Under the pieces are notes generated by a model. It worked only from the letters and a program-made list of their open reading frames with translations, ran no database searches and was not told where the DNA came from. The position numbers were made by a program, and so were the translations under genes. 64,000 bases of DNA from Adineta ricciae (taxonomy: Eukaryota; Rotifera; Eurotatoria; Adinetida; Adinetidae), in NCBI GenBank assembly GCA_905250025.1, contig CAJNOJ010000005.1:1008999-1072998 (forward strand), written 5' to 3'. Below, piece after piece: positions 35,507 through 47,798 of the stretch; position 1 is the stretch's first letter; every line of letters starts with the position of its first letter.

Positions 35507-37152
35507 ATGAAACCGACGTTGGTATATTTCCTTCAATTATTTATTCTCATCTATGCCAAGGAATGTTCTCTTTCCGGAGACAATTCGACTGTTGTGTTTT
35601 GTGCAAACTCAACGATTTCGTCGTACTCGAACTTTTCGAATATGACGCAATTGTCGATCGTCTATTCCGAATTATTTGATTTACCAGATTTGTCGAATTT
35701 TAAACAATTGGAAAGTCTATACTTAGACCATAATCATATCGAATTGATTACGAGAAGTTATTCAACAGTTAAAATTCTTTCGTTAACCTCCAATCGAATC
35801 TATGCGCTGCATCAAACGAACTTAAGTTATCCGAATTTGGAATATTTTGATCTTAGTCACAATCCGATCGAACATATAACTCGAAATTATTTTTCTAATC
35901 TGCTATTTCCTCGCTTGAAAGTTCTCAAATTCGTCAATGCGTTGAAGCATCTCAATCTGTATATCATCGATGAACATTTTCTTTCATTTTCGTTATTAAA
36001 TTCGCTGAGCGAAATCTATTTCGACGATAATCATTTCGAAGAATTTCTCTGCTCGAAGTCAACCGAACATATTCAATGGAGGTTACCAATAAATCTAAAG
36101 AAACTCTCCTTACGTAACAACAAATTACACGTTTTTGATGGAAATTGTCTAACACAAATGTCGAACCTAACTGAATTAGATCTACACTCGAATCAACTAA
36201 TATATTTATCCCCATTGAACTTTACTTTACCATCATTGACTAAAGTTCAACTTGATGAAAATGCTTTTGTTAATATTTCCGTTGATTTCTTTCGATCAAC
36301 TCCACAATTGAACGAACTCGATCTATCTCGAAATCCGTTGAATGTGAAACAAATTCAGTTAAAAAAACAACCGATATTTCCTTCGAATTTAAAGATTTTA
36401 TATCTGGATGGACTTTCAAGTGATCTTTCATGTTCATTATTTGAGAATCTGATACAATTAGAAGAATTGTCTTTGGCAAATTTAGCATCTGTTCGTTTGA
36501 AGAATTGTTTATTCAAAAAATTGATAAACTTAAGACTGGTAAGTTGATATCAATCAAGAAGAAATTCCATTTGTCATTTGTCTTCGCTTATTAGCTCAAT
36601 TTAAGTAATCATCATTTGAAAACATTCGATGAATCAGTCTTTCGTCCATTGTTAATCATGAAACAACTCGATAGTCTTGATATAACTAGTCAAACACTTC
36701 GTTGTCATTCATGTTCACTACGATGGGTGAACGAATTCTTAAAAATCGAAAACATGACCGATGTTATGTAAATATTTCTTTCATTTGTTTTCCATTGTCA
36801 TAATATATCTCATTCGTTTAGTTGTCTCAATGAACAAGAACAAGAAATTTCATTGAATACAGTCAATTCACCATCGTGTTCATCGAACAATCTATTTTTC
36901 ATTCTAATGACTATAATTTCAATTGTATTATTATTAGTTTTTCTTGTTCTTCTCTTAGTTTGTCTCGACAAACAACGAAAATATCAGTTTACCAAGTAAA
37001 TTCATCCAGAAATTTTCTTCTTCAAACTTTTCGCCATTTATTTTAGTTTTCGACCTGTTTATCATATGATACCATTGCGACATTATCATGATCGCATCTA
37101 TCAAGAAACAACGGAAGACATAACAAACGATAATGTGATGCTTGTCACTTGA
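35507..37152 (+). CDS. Type I membrane protein with leucine-rich repeats
   Basis: Four exons (35507-36538, 36595-36767, 36822-36995, 37047-37152) give 494 aa. A cleavable signal peptide (LVYFLQLFILIYAKECSL), about a dozen LRRs (for example LESLYLDHNHIELI, NLTELDLHSNQLIYL, QLNELDLSRNPLNV), a C-terminal LRR cap with LRCHSCSLRWVNEFL, and a transmembrane helix (LFFILMTIISIVLLLVFLVL) followed by a tail of about 45 residues. The tail has several Tyr (KYQF, VYHM, IYQE) but no TIR, kinase or PDZ-ligand motif that I can name. Several N-glycosylation sites are present. It is probably a cell-surface adhesion or recognition protein; no orthologue is claimed. AATAAA follows 22 bp after the stop. Confidence 0.86.
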
Positions 37153-37173
37153 GAAAATTTTGTTTATTTTCGA

Positions 37174-37179
37174 AATAAA
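37174..37179 (+). terminator. Polyadenylation signal, LRR gene
   Basis: AATAAA 22 bp after the stop codon of the LRR membrane protein gene. Confidence 0.6.
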
Positions 37180-37432
37180 AACACTTGATTCGTCCGATGA
37201 AATCTTTCTGTCGATTAGTATTTTCTTTTTTTTTTTATCATTCTTTTCATTGTATATGTCTGTTTACGTCATGGACGTCCATTCATTGAAATAAAATTCG
37301 ACCAAGAAATCAATCGTCGTCTCGTCAGTTCTGATCTTCTTCATTTCGATTCGAAAACATCTTGAATAAGTACATCGTTAATTTCTATTCTTTCTTTTTC
37401 CTCGCATAACTAACCGTTCGTTTTCGGCGCAA

Positions 37433-38210
37433 ATGGATGAACATAAATTGTTTGTTGGAAATATGGCTGCACGTATTACTCAACGTGATCTTTGGCGATT
37501 CTTTTCTCCGTATGGTTTGATTGACGAATGCGCGAAATTCCACGAATCCTATGCATTTGTGCGCTTTGTTCATACGGACGATGCGCAACGAGCACGCCGA
37601 GAAACGCATGGCGCTATGTTAAAAGGACGCAAGTTAAAAGTCGAATTTGCAGCAACGATGAACAAAACGAATTCTTCGCCATGGAATCAACAAAGTAAAC
37701 CTTTTGGAGGTGAAATTCGGGTTTTTTCAAATGACGTGTTCTAGAATATTTGTGTGTTCAACCACTTCGACGATCGACTAATTTGCTCGAACATTATTCT
37801 CAACCGGTATCTTCGACAACTATTTCATCTGACGATAAATTAACGAAAAAGAATAGAAAAAGTGTCAGCGAGGAGGATTTCCGTACACCAGATCTACTTC
37901 GTTTAGCTGGAATACAAACATCACCATTGGACGATGGCTACGAAACAAATTCTTTGTCAAAAGCTAATATTTGCTATCGATCTCGTTTCTTTCCCATTTC
38001 AATTCGTCGACATAACACTTATTCAGATTCTGTCAGCAGCCAAGTAAGTGAAACTTTTTTCAATTATCTCTTCTGTTTCACTCTATGACTTTGTTTTCCT
38101 TCCAGAATGATCGCCAAGCAGAAAATTTGTCCTTGGATTTTACCCGCATACGATTATTTTCCGATGTTTCGTCTGGTTTTGGTGATGATTCGTATTTATT
38201 TAGTGAATAA
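37433..38210 (+). CDS. Small single-RRM RNA-binding protein
   Basis: Three exons (37433-37709, 37745-38043, 38106-38210) give 226 aa; the first intron is only 35 bp by this model. The N-terminal RRM (residues 4-76) has RNP2 LFVGNM and RNP1 SYAFVRFV. The remaining 150 residues are disordered and Ser/Thr-rich (KKNRKSVSEEDFRTPDLLRL, FGDDSYLFSE). It resembles SART3/SLIRP-sized animal RRM proteins in layout only, and no orthologue is assigned. The last 33 nt, including the stop, recur at 47766-47798 because the 9.6-kb duplicated segment begins inside this final exon. Confidence 0.78.
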
Positions 38211-39676
38211 TTGAAACAAAACCGAAGTCTGTAACTTATTTGATAATTCTATTCTAAAAAATATTAATTGAACATTATCTGTATGTCTTCTATTTGTACA
38301 TAGATCTGTTCTCTTTAAGTATATATCTCTATCTACTTTATTTGGTGAACTTCGTGCAATGATTGTTGTGTTTTCTTTTCTTTTCTTTTCTTTCGTTGTC
38401 TGAAGACTCTTTGATTTCTCGTGTTTTCGCTTCTTTGATATATCTTATTTTTTATATTTTGTACATTCTCGTGAACACTATACGTCTATTAAAACGTCCT
38501 CAATTAAAAAAGAAAGCTTTAACATGAATTGAATAACTCCAGCAACGTCTGCGCTCGATTGTTATTCAACTGAGGGTGTTATCTTATCGAATGGTTTGAG
38601 TAATTGTGCGAAATTCGGCGTATCTTGATTGATATATGAAAGAGAGAACGAGTAGGATGATAAATGTGCTATCACAAGAGGTTCTGTAAACAAAATAACA
38701 CATTGATCGAGTGGAATCGTGACTTAGTTAACTATATTCGCATGAAGAATACGTAAATCGTGCAAATGATGCTAATGTCGACGAAGAAAACATCTTGACT
38801 AGATCGATTTCGAAGTGCTCGAGACGTTGATAACAATGGTTTCATCAATAAATATAAGTTACCGGAAATTGTACTCGATCAATGCTTTTAATCAAAAACT
38901 CTCATGAATGAACTTTTAATAAACAATAAACCCAAACGATAGAACAAGGTTTGTTGCCCTCATCGTCCAGCCGTTCTTCTGCAACGATGATGATAAATTC
39001 AAGCAAACTGAACTCTCCTCATTTGTTTTCGCATAATCGACAACAAAGAATAGAAACACCCAAGTATTACGTTGTGCTTTTCTCTTTTTACTAGGTTATG
39101 TATATGTATAGAATATGGTAAACAAAGCAGCGGAGAGTTGTACATATAAGTAGAAGGAATAGACAATTCGGTTTGAGAGATAAATTTCAAAGAACCAATC
39201 CAAAGATATTTGAAACATAGATAAACAAAAGAAGAACTGTTCAGCACACGAATACACAAGAAGAAGAAGAAGAAGAAGATAAGGAAGGATGAAAAAGTAC
39301 AGTAGTTGCAACCTGAGCGAAAGCATGTACATGCTTGCTAATATAATGCTGATATCTATGTGTGCATCGTTACGAAGAGAAATACTGTATGTGCTTTGTA
39401 AATGATCGAGAAGAAAAAGAACGCGCACAGATATGTTTATGTACAAAGATAAAGAAAGGAAGGTAATAATAAAGAGGAAAGATGCGAGGATCTTTTCCTT
39501 TTATTATCTTTCCACGATGTTGTTCCACACATAAAACTCGATTGAGACGCGCTCGAAAAAGTCAAATGTGAAACAAATAGAATAGTATTTAGAGGAAATG
39601 ATAATAATAAAGATGAAAACAAATCTATGTATATACTGCAAAAAAATAATTAGAAAGAAAACTATCCACACATGAG
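38211..39676. other. Convergent spacer, RRM gene / UBE2H copy A
   Basis: 1.47 kb holding the 3' UTRs of the RRM gene and UBE2H. It has CTT/TTC-rich stretches and an AAG microsatellite near 39260. Hydrophobic frames on the minus strand (for example 39096-39446) occur in both copies and look like low-complexity noise. Confidence 0.45.
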
Positions 39677-40652
39677 TTATTCTAAGTCCATATCGGCAGC
39701 TTCATCTTCGCTAAAATCACTTAGAACTTCATCATCGGATTCGTTTTTAGTTGCTTGATTCGAGTTCGTCGAATTATTCGTTTGATTCGAGGTACTAGTC
39801 GATGATGAACTGTTCAACGATGACTGACCATTTATTGATAATGATAAACTATCAGCCATATCGGCAGTTGCAAAACGTTGGACATATTCTACAAATGATA
39901 TCAATCCATCATTGGATTCATCTGTTTGCCAACCAATACGAACCTTTAACTTTCTTCTTGTAATCATCAGGCTTGTGAAGATATAAAGCAGCAGCATCAC
40001 CATTTAACGGATCCACCGGATTTGGATAGGCGAGTAATTGTGGAAGAAAAGATTCAAAAATATTAGCAAGATCTAGAAATACTTTCATCGATATCGACAT
40101 GACTATCGAAAGTTATTCTAAACATACCATACATGGGCGTCCATGTTTGATTAATCACATCGAGACAAACAGTACCGGACCTATGAGTATACCCATGAAA
40201 TTTCATAGCGAAACTCAAGAATGAGAAATTCTTACATTTCATCAATGTTTGGGTGAAAGATTCGATTCATAAAGCCTAAAATTAGTGGAATGATCATCTC
40301 ATTGTCTACATCACTGATACACATCTACATACCGACGGAGGGCGATTTGAATGGATATTTTTCAGGAAGATCAACTCGAATATTCCATACACCACCTTCA
40401 TATGGAGCTAAAGAAGAAAGTCAACCGATTGATACATCATCTCTCAAGTATTGAACGACACTTACTTTCACGAGGACCAGCAAACTTCACCATAAACTCA
40501 TTTAAACCCGACATAAGCGTAACTTGATGTTTTGATTCGATTCTACATGAAACAAATTCCTATAAATATATATCTCATCAGATTGAGAGACAAACTCACA
40601 GTCTAATCACATCGGTATCTATTCGACGTTTACCAGGTGATGGTGAGCACAT
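39677..40652 (-). CDS. UBE2H: Ubiquitin-conjugating enzyme E2 H, copy A
   Basis: Five or more exons from ATG 40652 to TAA 39677, about 200 aa. It starts [15 protein letters not shown], close to animal UBE2H. The UBC fold follows: [20 protein letters not shown], the HPN block [19 protein letters not shown] with the catalytic Cys, and [19 protein letters not shown]. The C-terminal tail is Ser/Asn-rich and ends in the acidic [14 protein letters not shown] typical of UBE2H. E2 H charges ubiquitin and works with the CTLH/GID E3 complex. All exons look intact. It is divergent from CASK, with a 2.45-kb gap. Confidence 0.93.
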
Positions 40653-43102
40653 GTTTTTTTATTGAATAAACTTGTCAATGAAGAGGTTTCGAAACAATCA
40701 ATGAATCTAAAAACAGAATCGAACATATCTATCGACCTTGAAAATGCAACAGGTGTCAGGTTCGTTGCCATTCTGTTGGATAACTAATACGATTATGCGT
40801 AAAAATTCTGTTTTTCTTCGATGAAATTTTTTCCTTCGTCTTCAGGTAATCGAACTGAAGGGTCAGCTGATCGTTGATGACCGAAAAAAAGCTCGTTTCA
40901 TCGGAGAAAGAAAACAAAACATGTGATCATTTGCGAGAATAACTACACATATCTATAGACATTGTCGACCGAACGAATGACTGCTATATATATATATGTG
41001 TGTGTGTATTTGTTTGCGTGTTATTATGATGTTGTTGTTGTTCAAAATGGATGAGAATGAAAAAGATCTTGCAGTTCGGGTTAAATAATTAAGAAAAAAT
41101 GAAAATAAAATGAGAAAAATCTTTCATAAACATTCTTTTTTTCCTCAATCATAAATAGATTGTTGTCCGGGTGTCGCTTATATCTCATAATAGACGAAGG
41201 ATGTCGCACTTTGTTGGTTTTATGTTGTTAATAGTGCAGGTAGCTGGCGTCATCGATAAGATCTTACAATGAACGAAAACACACATTAATTCTAGTTTCA
41301 TCATTAGTTCAAGCGTTCGTTTTGTCTGCTAACTTGATGATAGATGAGACCATTCTAATCAAGATCGATCGCGTTCTACTCTTTACAAACTAAATACTAG
41401 AATGCAACTTGTTTCGTCGAAGTAAATTATGAGTTTTATCTTTAAAATAGAGTGCTTTTCTTCTTCTGGATATTGTCAACAGTCCATATCGTAAATGTCA
41501 CGGTACATTTTTTGACACAATCAACTATAATGATGTGTCATGTGGATATTATATATACGGGGATCTGTCAACGAATTATACCGCAGTTTCGCTTAATGAT
41601 TGTATATACGAGTCGATTGATACGATATCGTGAAAATGTTAATCAAGAGTGATTGTAATTGATCGAAATCTCGAAGTATTGATCGATTGACGAACAACAA
41701 GTGAATAACTAATCATATGCACGCGGATCGATAGAGATCATCTGCGTTTCATTAGTTTAAGAAGTTGTACAGATGGAATCTTCCATATTCTTGGATCATA
41801 AGCCTATATCACATCGTTTGCTAGATAAATATACAACATTGTCGATCGTCATCCGATTCGTATCAACCGAATCAGAATAAAATACCAAACAATCGTTAAC
41901 TTGTTTATTTTACCGGCAGTGAATTATACAACCCATATTGTTAATTAAGTGAGAATTGATTGAAAGAGCTAAATCCTATCCGAAAATATCGAGGGACATT
42001 TTTATCTCGATTAGATATTGAGAAGGCAGAATAGTTCGATACCATTTCATTACGTGATGAGAAACCGTCTACACATGTATTTTCCTATCGCCTCAAGTAA
42101 AATAGTTACTTTGAAAATGCAATTATTTCATCGATTGAACAATAGTTCTCGTAGTGGAAGAAAGCGACGAGATGTATTTTCTTAGTTATTACTCAATGAA
42201 ACATTCTTTTACATCCTTCTCATTTCTTTTCCTTTCTCGAATATGTCAGAAATGATTTGACAAAAGATCTTTTCAATTTAGGATATTTAGCTTAACTAAA
42301 AATGACAAAGAAACGCATTCTCTGATGGTTACAACAATCTTTTCTCGTACTCTAATCTACTTAGTTTATATTAATCTATCGAAGTTTTATCGCAATTTAA
42401 TGTTGTTTATCCTCTAATAGAGTCTCTATCGGATTATATGTCTATATGGAATACTCACAACAACAACAACAACTAGTGTCATCTGTCCAAATTTTCAAAA
42501 GCAGATGTTCTAGATGTTAAAAATCTTATTTACATGTCGTCGACAATAGGCTATATATAAATTTTGACAAATGAGTTACTTCAGAAAAAATCAGTATTCT
42601 GTATATTAATAAACAACGGTTCTATGATAGACGAATCCGATGCATCTGTCAGTCAGATCAATCATTTGTTCTGTTTCTTGTTATTTGTTTACTTTTTTTC
42701 TCGTCCTTTTCTCCACCACACACACACACACTCTCTCTTATATCTCTTTCTCTCTCGATTTTTTTTTCTTTCTCTTCAAGTTGGTTAAAGCTAATTGCTG
42801 TTGCTCCATCTGCTTGTTCGGATCCGTCATGTTAGGATGATAGGAAATGCAATCAAATTAGCCTGATTAGCCTTTTTCTCCGAAGCATGGCTAGTATGTC
42901 GTTTTGTCGCATTGAGTTCATCATTCAGTCACTCACTTATCTAGGACAAAAGCTAATGTTAACGTATCATTCATATTATCTTGTCACTCATCGTTGTGCT
43001 TCAAAATTTCGTACATATATTTGATCGGTCGATGTTTTTCTTCCTTCTTCTTAGAATTATCGACAATAAGCATCTATTGATGTTGTTTCGTCGATTATCA
43101 TC
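40653..43102. promoter_or_regulatory. Divergent region between UBE2H and CASK, copy A
   Basis: 2.45 kb with promoters for both genes. It contains a TA/TG run at about 40984-41008, a CAA run near 42460-42473, and a CA/CT-rich tract at about 42715-42760. No exon could be supported. Both copies keep almost all of it, so sequence between copies is not independent evidence of constraint. Confidence 0.45.
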
Positions 43103-46100
43103 ATGCATATAGAAACAGCCACGACAACACCCGGTAATGATGAACAAACCGACACAACAACTACATCTTTTACTGATTTATATAATCTGTATGAGATTAT
43201 TGGAAAGTATGAATACGATGTTTTTCCCTCCGTCGGGATTTCAATGATTTGAATAACACTCTTTTTTACTTTTTGTTATTGTGTAGGGGACCATTCAGTG
43301 TAGTCCGACGTTGTACGAATAAATCAGGCGATAAACAATATGCTGTGAAAATTATTGATGTCGAACAGTTCACTGCGACACCAGGATTTACTGCTGAAGG
43401 TAGATTTAATCAGCTTTTCCCTAAAGGCAGATTTTTTTTCTTCATCTGGAAATGTTTTAGATCTACGACGTGAAGCAAGTATCTGTGCAAGTCTTAAGCA
43501 TCCACATATTGTCGAACTCTATGAGACATTTGAAGCGGAAGGTTGTTTGTTCATGGTTTTCGAATAGTACGTTCTCGAATGATACGAACTACGATAAGTT
43601 CGAATATGATCTGTTTTTTCTTCTCTTCTAGTATGGATGGATCAGATCTGTGTTTCGAGATTGAAAAGCGTGCTCTCGCCGGTTTTGTATACAGTGAAGC
43701 TGTAGCTAGGTGACTATCTCTCTTAAACATTTCCTTTTCTTTCAAACATTTCCTTTAATTTCCTGTAGTCATTATATGCGTCAAATATTTGAAGCTATTC
43801 GATATATTCATGAACGAGGAATCATTCATCGCGATTTAAAACCTCATTGCGTTTTACTGTCATCTAAGGAAAATGCTGCACCGGTTAAATTGGGAGGCTT
43901 TGGTGTTGCTCTACAATTACCTGAATCTGAATTCGTACAGGCAGGTCGTATTGGTACGCCAGCATTCATGGCACCTGAAGTAGTAAATAAAGAATCACCA
44001 GGTTTCGGTCGGCCAGTTGATATGTGGGCATTGGGAGTCATGCTGTATGTTCTTCTCGCCGGTAATTTACCATTCGCTGGTACGAGAAATCGAGTTTTTG
44101 AAATGATCACGAAGGGTGTTTGTAATGTAAGTCTTCATCGGAAGGATAAAAATTAAAAAGTATCGTTTCGTATTCAGATGCAAAGTAAACAATGGGAACA
44201 TATTTCTGAATCCGCTAAAGATCTCGTTACTCGACTATTATGTCTGAACCAAAACGAACGAATTACAATACAAGACGCACTTGCACATCCATGGATTCGA
44301 GTAAGTGAACAGATAAAGCAAGTCGATCTAATTGAACTTTATGAAATCTCTGTGTTGACTTTTCATGTCAGTCCGACATGAAAACAGGACAATTTCTCAA
44401 ATGCATTTCTCAAGCACGACATTTACAAATATTATGATAAACTTAAACGCGCTTCTTTTTGTTGATTCTATTAATTAGATAATAGCAGACGGGACATGGT
44501 AGTGGAAAAAGAAACACTCTCACGCATTAGTTACTGTTTATCATCGATTACCTGATTATCGTCTTTGCTCCTCGTCTTTCGATAGATAAAATACACATAA
44601 TCGGATAAAAATTTCTTAATAAACAGTAATGCGTATGTTATTACAAAAAGATTTTGAATGTGTGTTATCTCAACAAATGTTTCTAAACAAATATGTATTA
44701 TCCTGTATGAATCAATTTCATATGCACTGTCAATAGAACTCAATAATCTCATGGGAGAGTGCGAACAAGAGATCCACTAAGAGAGGGAGAGAGAGAAAAT
44801 GGACTAGAGTTTTCTTTCCTTCTTTTGTTTGGGAAAAGATACACTATCGTGACATTATTTCACTGAAATAGTGATATTTAGTAATTTGATCGATTCTAAG
44901 AAGCGTATGCGTGATTTCGAGATGAAAAACGAAAAGAGCAGATACTTGAGTATCATTAACTGTAAGTAGTTGATCTTAAAAAAAGAAGATACAACGTATA
45001 CAAATACACATACTGACTAGATTCTCCTACTCTTTTGAATGACAGGGAAAGAAAAGAGAATAATGGATGAAATCTTTTGTCTATATAAATATAAGTAGAA
45101 GAAAAATTGACAAGAGAATCTTGTCTACAAGAGAACAAGTTCAGTATATATATATAGTGGGAATGCGAGAGAGAGAGAGGGAAATGTGTTTCATTAAGAT
45201 AATATAAGAAAGAAAGAAGGAAATAATAAATATAACTGTTATCATCTAATTTTATTATCTTCTTTTCTCCAAACTCGGTTTCACACTGTTTACATATGTC
45301 TTTTTTATAAAATGATGACTCTTTCATTAATAATAACAGAAGTGCGGCGCTAAATCCTATTGGGGAAGGAAAAGTCGAACAATATTCGATTAATCACGGC
45401 TAATGAATAGTTATTCACTCAATGGAGAAATATTTTTGATTGTTTTCTTTTTCAGGAACGTGAAAAATTCGCATTGAGAAAACATTTACCTGATACAGTT
45501 GAAGAATTACGCAAATTCAATGCTCGTCGTAAATTGAAGGTAAATTGCTTTTTCTCTTCTTCACTCATTATGTAGCTTTTTATTGTGAATACATTCTATT
45601 TTCCCTACAACTTCAAGATTTCATATTCTATCTTTAAATAATTTCATCGTATTGAAAAACTTCTACTGAAGATATTGCGAACATCATCTTAGGAACTTCT
45701 AGTGAAGAGAAAAAGATTCTTTTTTCCCTTACCTATTCGAAGTCGTCTCAGTGGCTTGAAAAACACTTGTTTTGTCAATATCATTATAAATGAAGGCAAT
45801 TTCTATAAAGTAATCTAGAAAGAAAGCTTGAAATTTCCTTCCAAGAGAAATTATCTCTGGATTTTCTCTTTGTCGACTATGGCATCTGGTAATCTTCTCT
45901 TCCTCACCTAGGTTTTTATCCAAACTTGCCTAGTCTCTATTGGTTCTAGCGGAGGAAAAACCAACGTATTTGAACACCTTTCTTCTTTTCTGTTTCTAAC
46001 AATATTTGCTCTTGTGTATTAGGGTGTAGTACTAGCAGCAGTGTCGAGTCCCCTTTGGTCACAAATACCGATTTGTTCGTCGATGACAGCAACAAATTTA

Positions 46101-46420
46101 TCAGGAAATATGACACGAGATTTATCACCAACTACAAATCCCAATGATTTCGATGATATGGCATCCTCGGGTACGTAAAAAATTTTGATAATTATCTACG
46201 TATATTCCCTCATCATTTAATCATCAGTAAAAATGAACAAACAGGAAAAAAAGGAATGCATTCTTTCTTATTCTCTTTCTCTCATTCCCCGCAATTTCTT
46301 ACTCTCTTGTCTTTCTTGTGAGTTGGATGTTAGAGAAAATGTAAGAAATAATGAAGGAAACCGAACACAGACAAACACACTCATAGAGTAGATTAATTGC
46401 TTCGAGACGCGTATGCTTTC

Positions 46421-46453
<33 letters not shown>
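46421..46453. repeat. TCA microsatellite, copy A (11 units)
   Basis: Eleven TCA units in a CASK intron. The matching site in copy B (55992-56012) has seven, a simple length difference between the copies. Confidence 0.9.
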
Positions 46454-47672
46454 ACCTCGTAATAGTTGTCGTTCACATTCTGAAAATATTACATGCAACG
46501 GTAAGATGGCAAACATATGGAAATGATGTTTGTTCTAAAGCATATAACATTCAATCGTCGATATATATATATCGAACCATCTCTTTACTGTATTCGCCAC
46601 GTATATACACTTGATCATTTGCTCTTGATTACTATCTGTAGTATGTATCCTGGTAGCAATCTATTCCTATGACATTTCTGTTCATATTTCATCTCAAGTG
46701 ATCCTTTCGTAATAGTGCCTTGAGGTTTATAGGGCAAAATTCTACGAAGTATTCTAATTCGTAAATGAAAAATCTAACAGGTGATTGATATGTGAATTGA
46801 TAAATCATTGACATTGTCTTTTTGTTTAGCCGTTTCACAAATACTCGATTCGTTGGAAGATACGCAATGGTTAACCATCGGTGATCGAGTTGAACTTGAT
46901 TTCTTACAGAAGTTATTCGAAGATAAACAATTGCAAACATTACTTGAAGTAAATGATCGTTTATTGAACAAACAAAAGCACAAATCTTCTCTTTATTTCT
47001 TAGTTGTACGATCGAATCAATTCTGATGAAATTCGTCCCTATCGTCCTCCTGAATTCAATGCATTGCAAACAGTTACTGATATGATTTCAATAATAGAAC
47101 AGGGCTCCTATTCAGATAAATCGACGAATTCTCATGATCTTCTCGAAATTCTTCTCGAACCACATTTACAGGTAAGAACAATGATGAATATCTGCAAACT
47201 AGCTCATCATTAGATGAAGACAAAGCATGTCCGAGAGAAGATAGAATACAAACAGAAGGGAGAAAATAGTGATTGAAATCTGATCGTCTGTCTCTATGCT
47301 CTTATCATCGCTCAGAGATTTTTTTTCATCTTCTTTTTTTTCCCGATGCCGCTCTTCTTCTCGATTTTGTATCTCTCTTTTTTCTTGCTCTTCTTTTTTC
47401 ATCGCATTTCTTTTCGTTCAATACTTTCCTTGATTATCTATTATCACGATTTCCATAAGGCAATTCTGATCCGAACAATCATTATACGTTTTGATTTCTG
47501 TCTTATGTTTTTGACAAAGATATGACAATATTCTTCTGACCACGCTCTCTTGTCTTGAGCAGCAACTTACTTAGCCCAAGTTGGGTTTGCTTGCTTGGCA
47601 AGAAGCATGTTTCTTGTTATAGTTGTTGATTGCAATTGTGCCATCATCATTGTCATTATTGTTTCCTTTACA

Positions 47673-47723
47673 ATGGATGAGCACAGTTTACGTATCTATT
47701 GTGCACTTGAACATATCAAACAA
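47673..47723 (+). CDS. Candidate alternative first exon of CASK, copy A
   Basis: ATG followed by 17 codons ([17 protein letters not shown]) and a GTAAGT donor, identical at protein level to 57232-57282 in copy B. See that entry for the reasoning. In this copy the downstream exons are missing. Confidence 0.4.
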
Positions 47724-47764
47724 GTAAGTAGAGTTGAAAATGACACTCAAAAAGGATATCTATC

Positions 47765-47765
47765 N
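47765..47765. other. Single ambiguous base at the duplication junction
   Basis: The only N noticed in the window. It sits exactly where copy A ends and copy B begins, which marks a join made during assembly or scaffolding. Confidence 0.95.
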
Positions 47766-47798
47766 TTTGGTGATGATTCGTATTTATTTAGTGAATAA
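47766..47798 (+). pseudogene. 3' remnant of the RRM gene
   Basis: The last ten codons and stop of the RRM gene (FGDDSYLFSE), created by the duplication edge. It has no promoter or upstream exon. Confidence 0.85.

Larger units (their letters stand above)
38178..47764. repeat. Copy A of a 9.6-kb direct duplication
   Basis: 9587 bp that recur, in the same order and orientation, at 47766-57324. It contains the last 33 nt of the RRM gene, UBE2H (minus) and the 5' half of CASK (plus). The copies differ by scattered substitutions (a few percent by eye) and small indels in introns, spacers and microsatellites. The right edge abuts a single N. Confidence 0.95.
43103..47764 (+). pseudogene. CASK: CASK, copy A, truncated at the N junction
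   Basis: Contains the ATG (43103), the CaM-kinase-like domain (EIIGK then [39 protein letters not shown]), the [20 protein letters not shown] autoregulatory/linker exon and the L27 part ([15 protein letters not shown], ending LLEPHLQ at 47171). The PDZ, SH3 and guanylate-kinase exons are missing because the sequence stops at the N (47765) inside the large intron. No frameshift or premature stop was found in the exons read, so it is incomplete by position, not decayed. Differences from copy B are few (for example PESEFV against PESGFV). It is probably the second haplotype of the same gene. Confidence 0.85.

Noticed and set aside
35964..36488. Minus-strand frames inside the LRR gene
   Set aside because: Shadows of the plus-strand LRR coding exon.
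38999..39622. Hydrophobic minus-strand frames that recur in the second copy
   Set aside because: Recurrence is explained by the 9.6-kb duplication. Composition is Leu/Phe/Ser from CTT/TTC-rich DNA, with no coding pattern in the substitutions I compared.
43103..47171. Copy A of CASK as a decayed pseudogene
   Set aside because: No frameshift or premature stop in the exons read. It lacks its 3' half only because sequence ends at the N.
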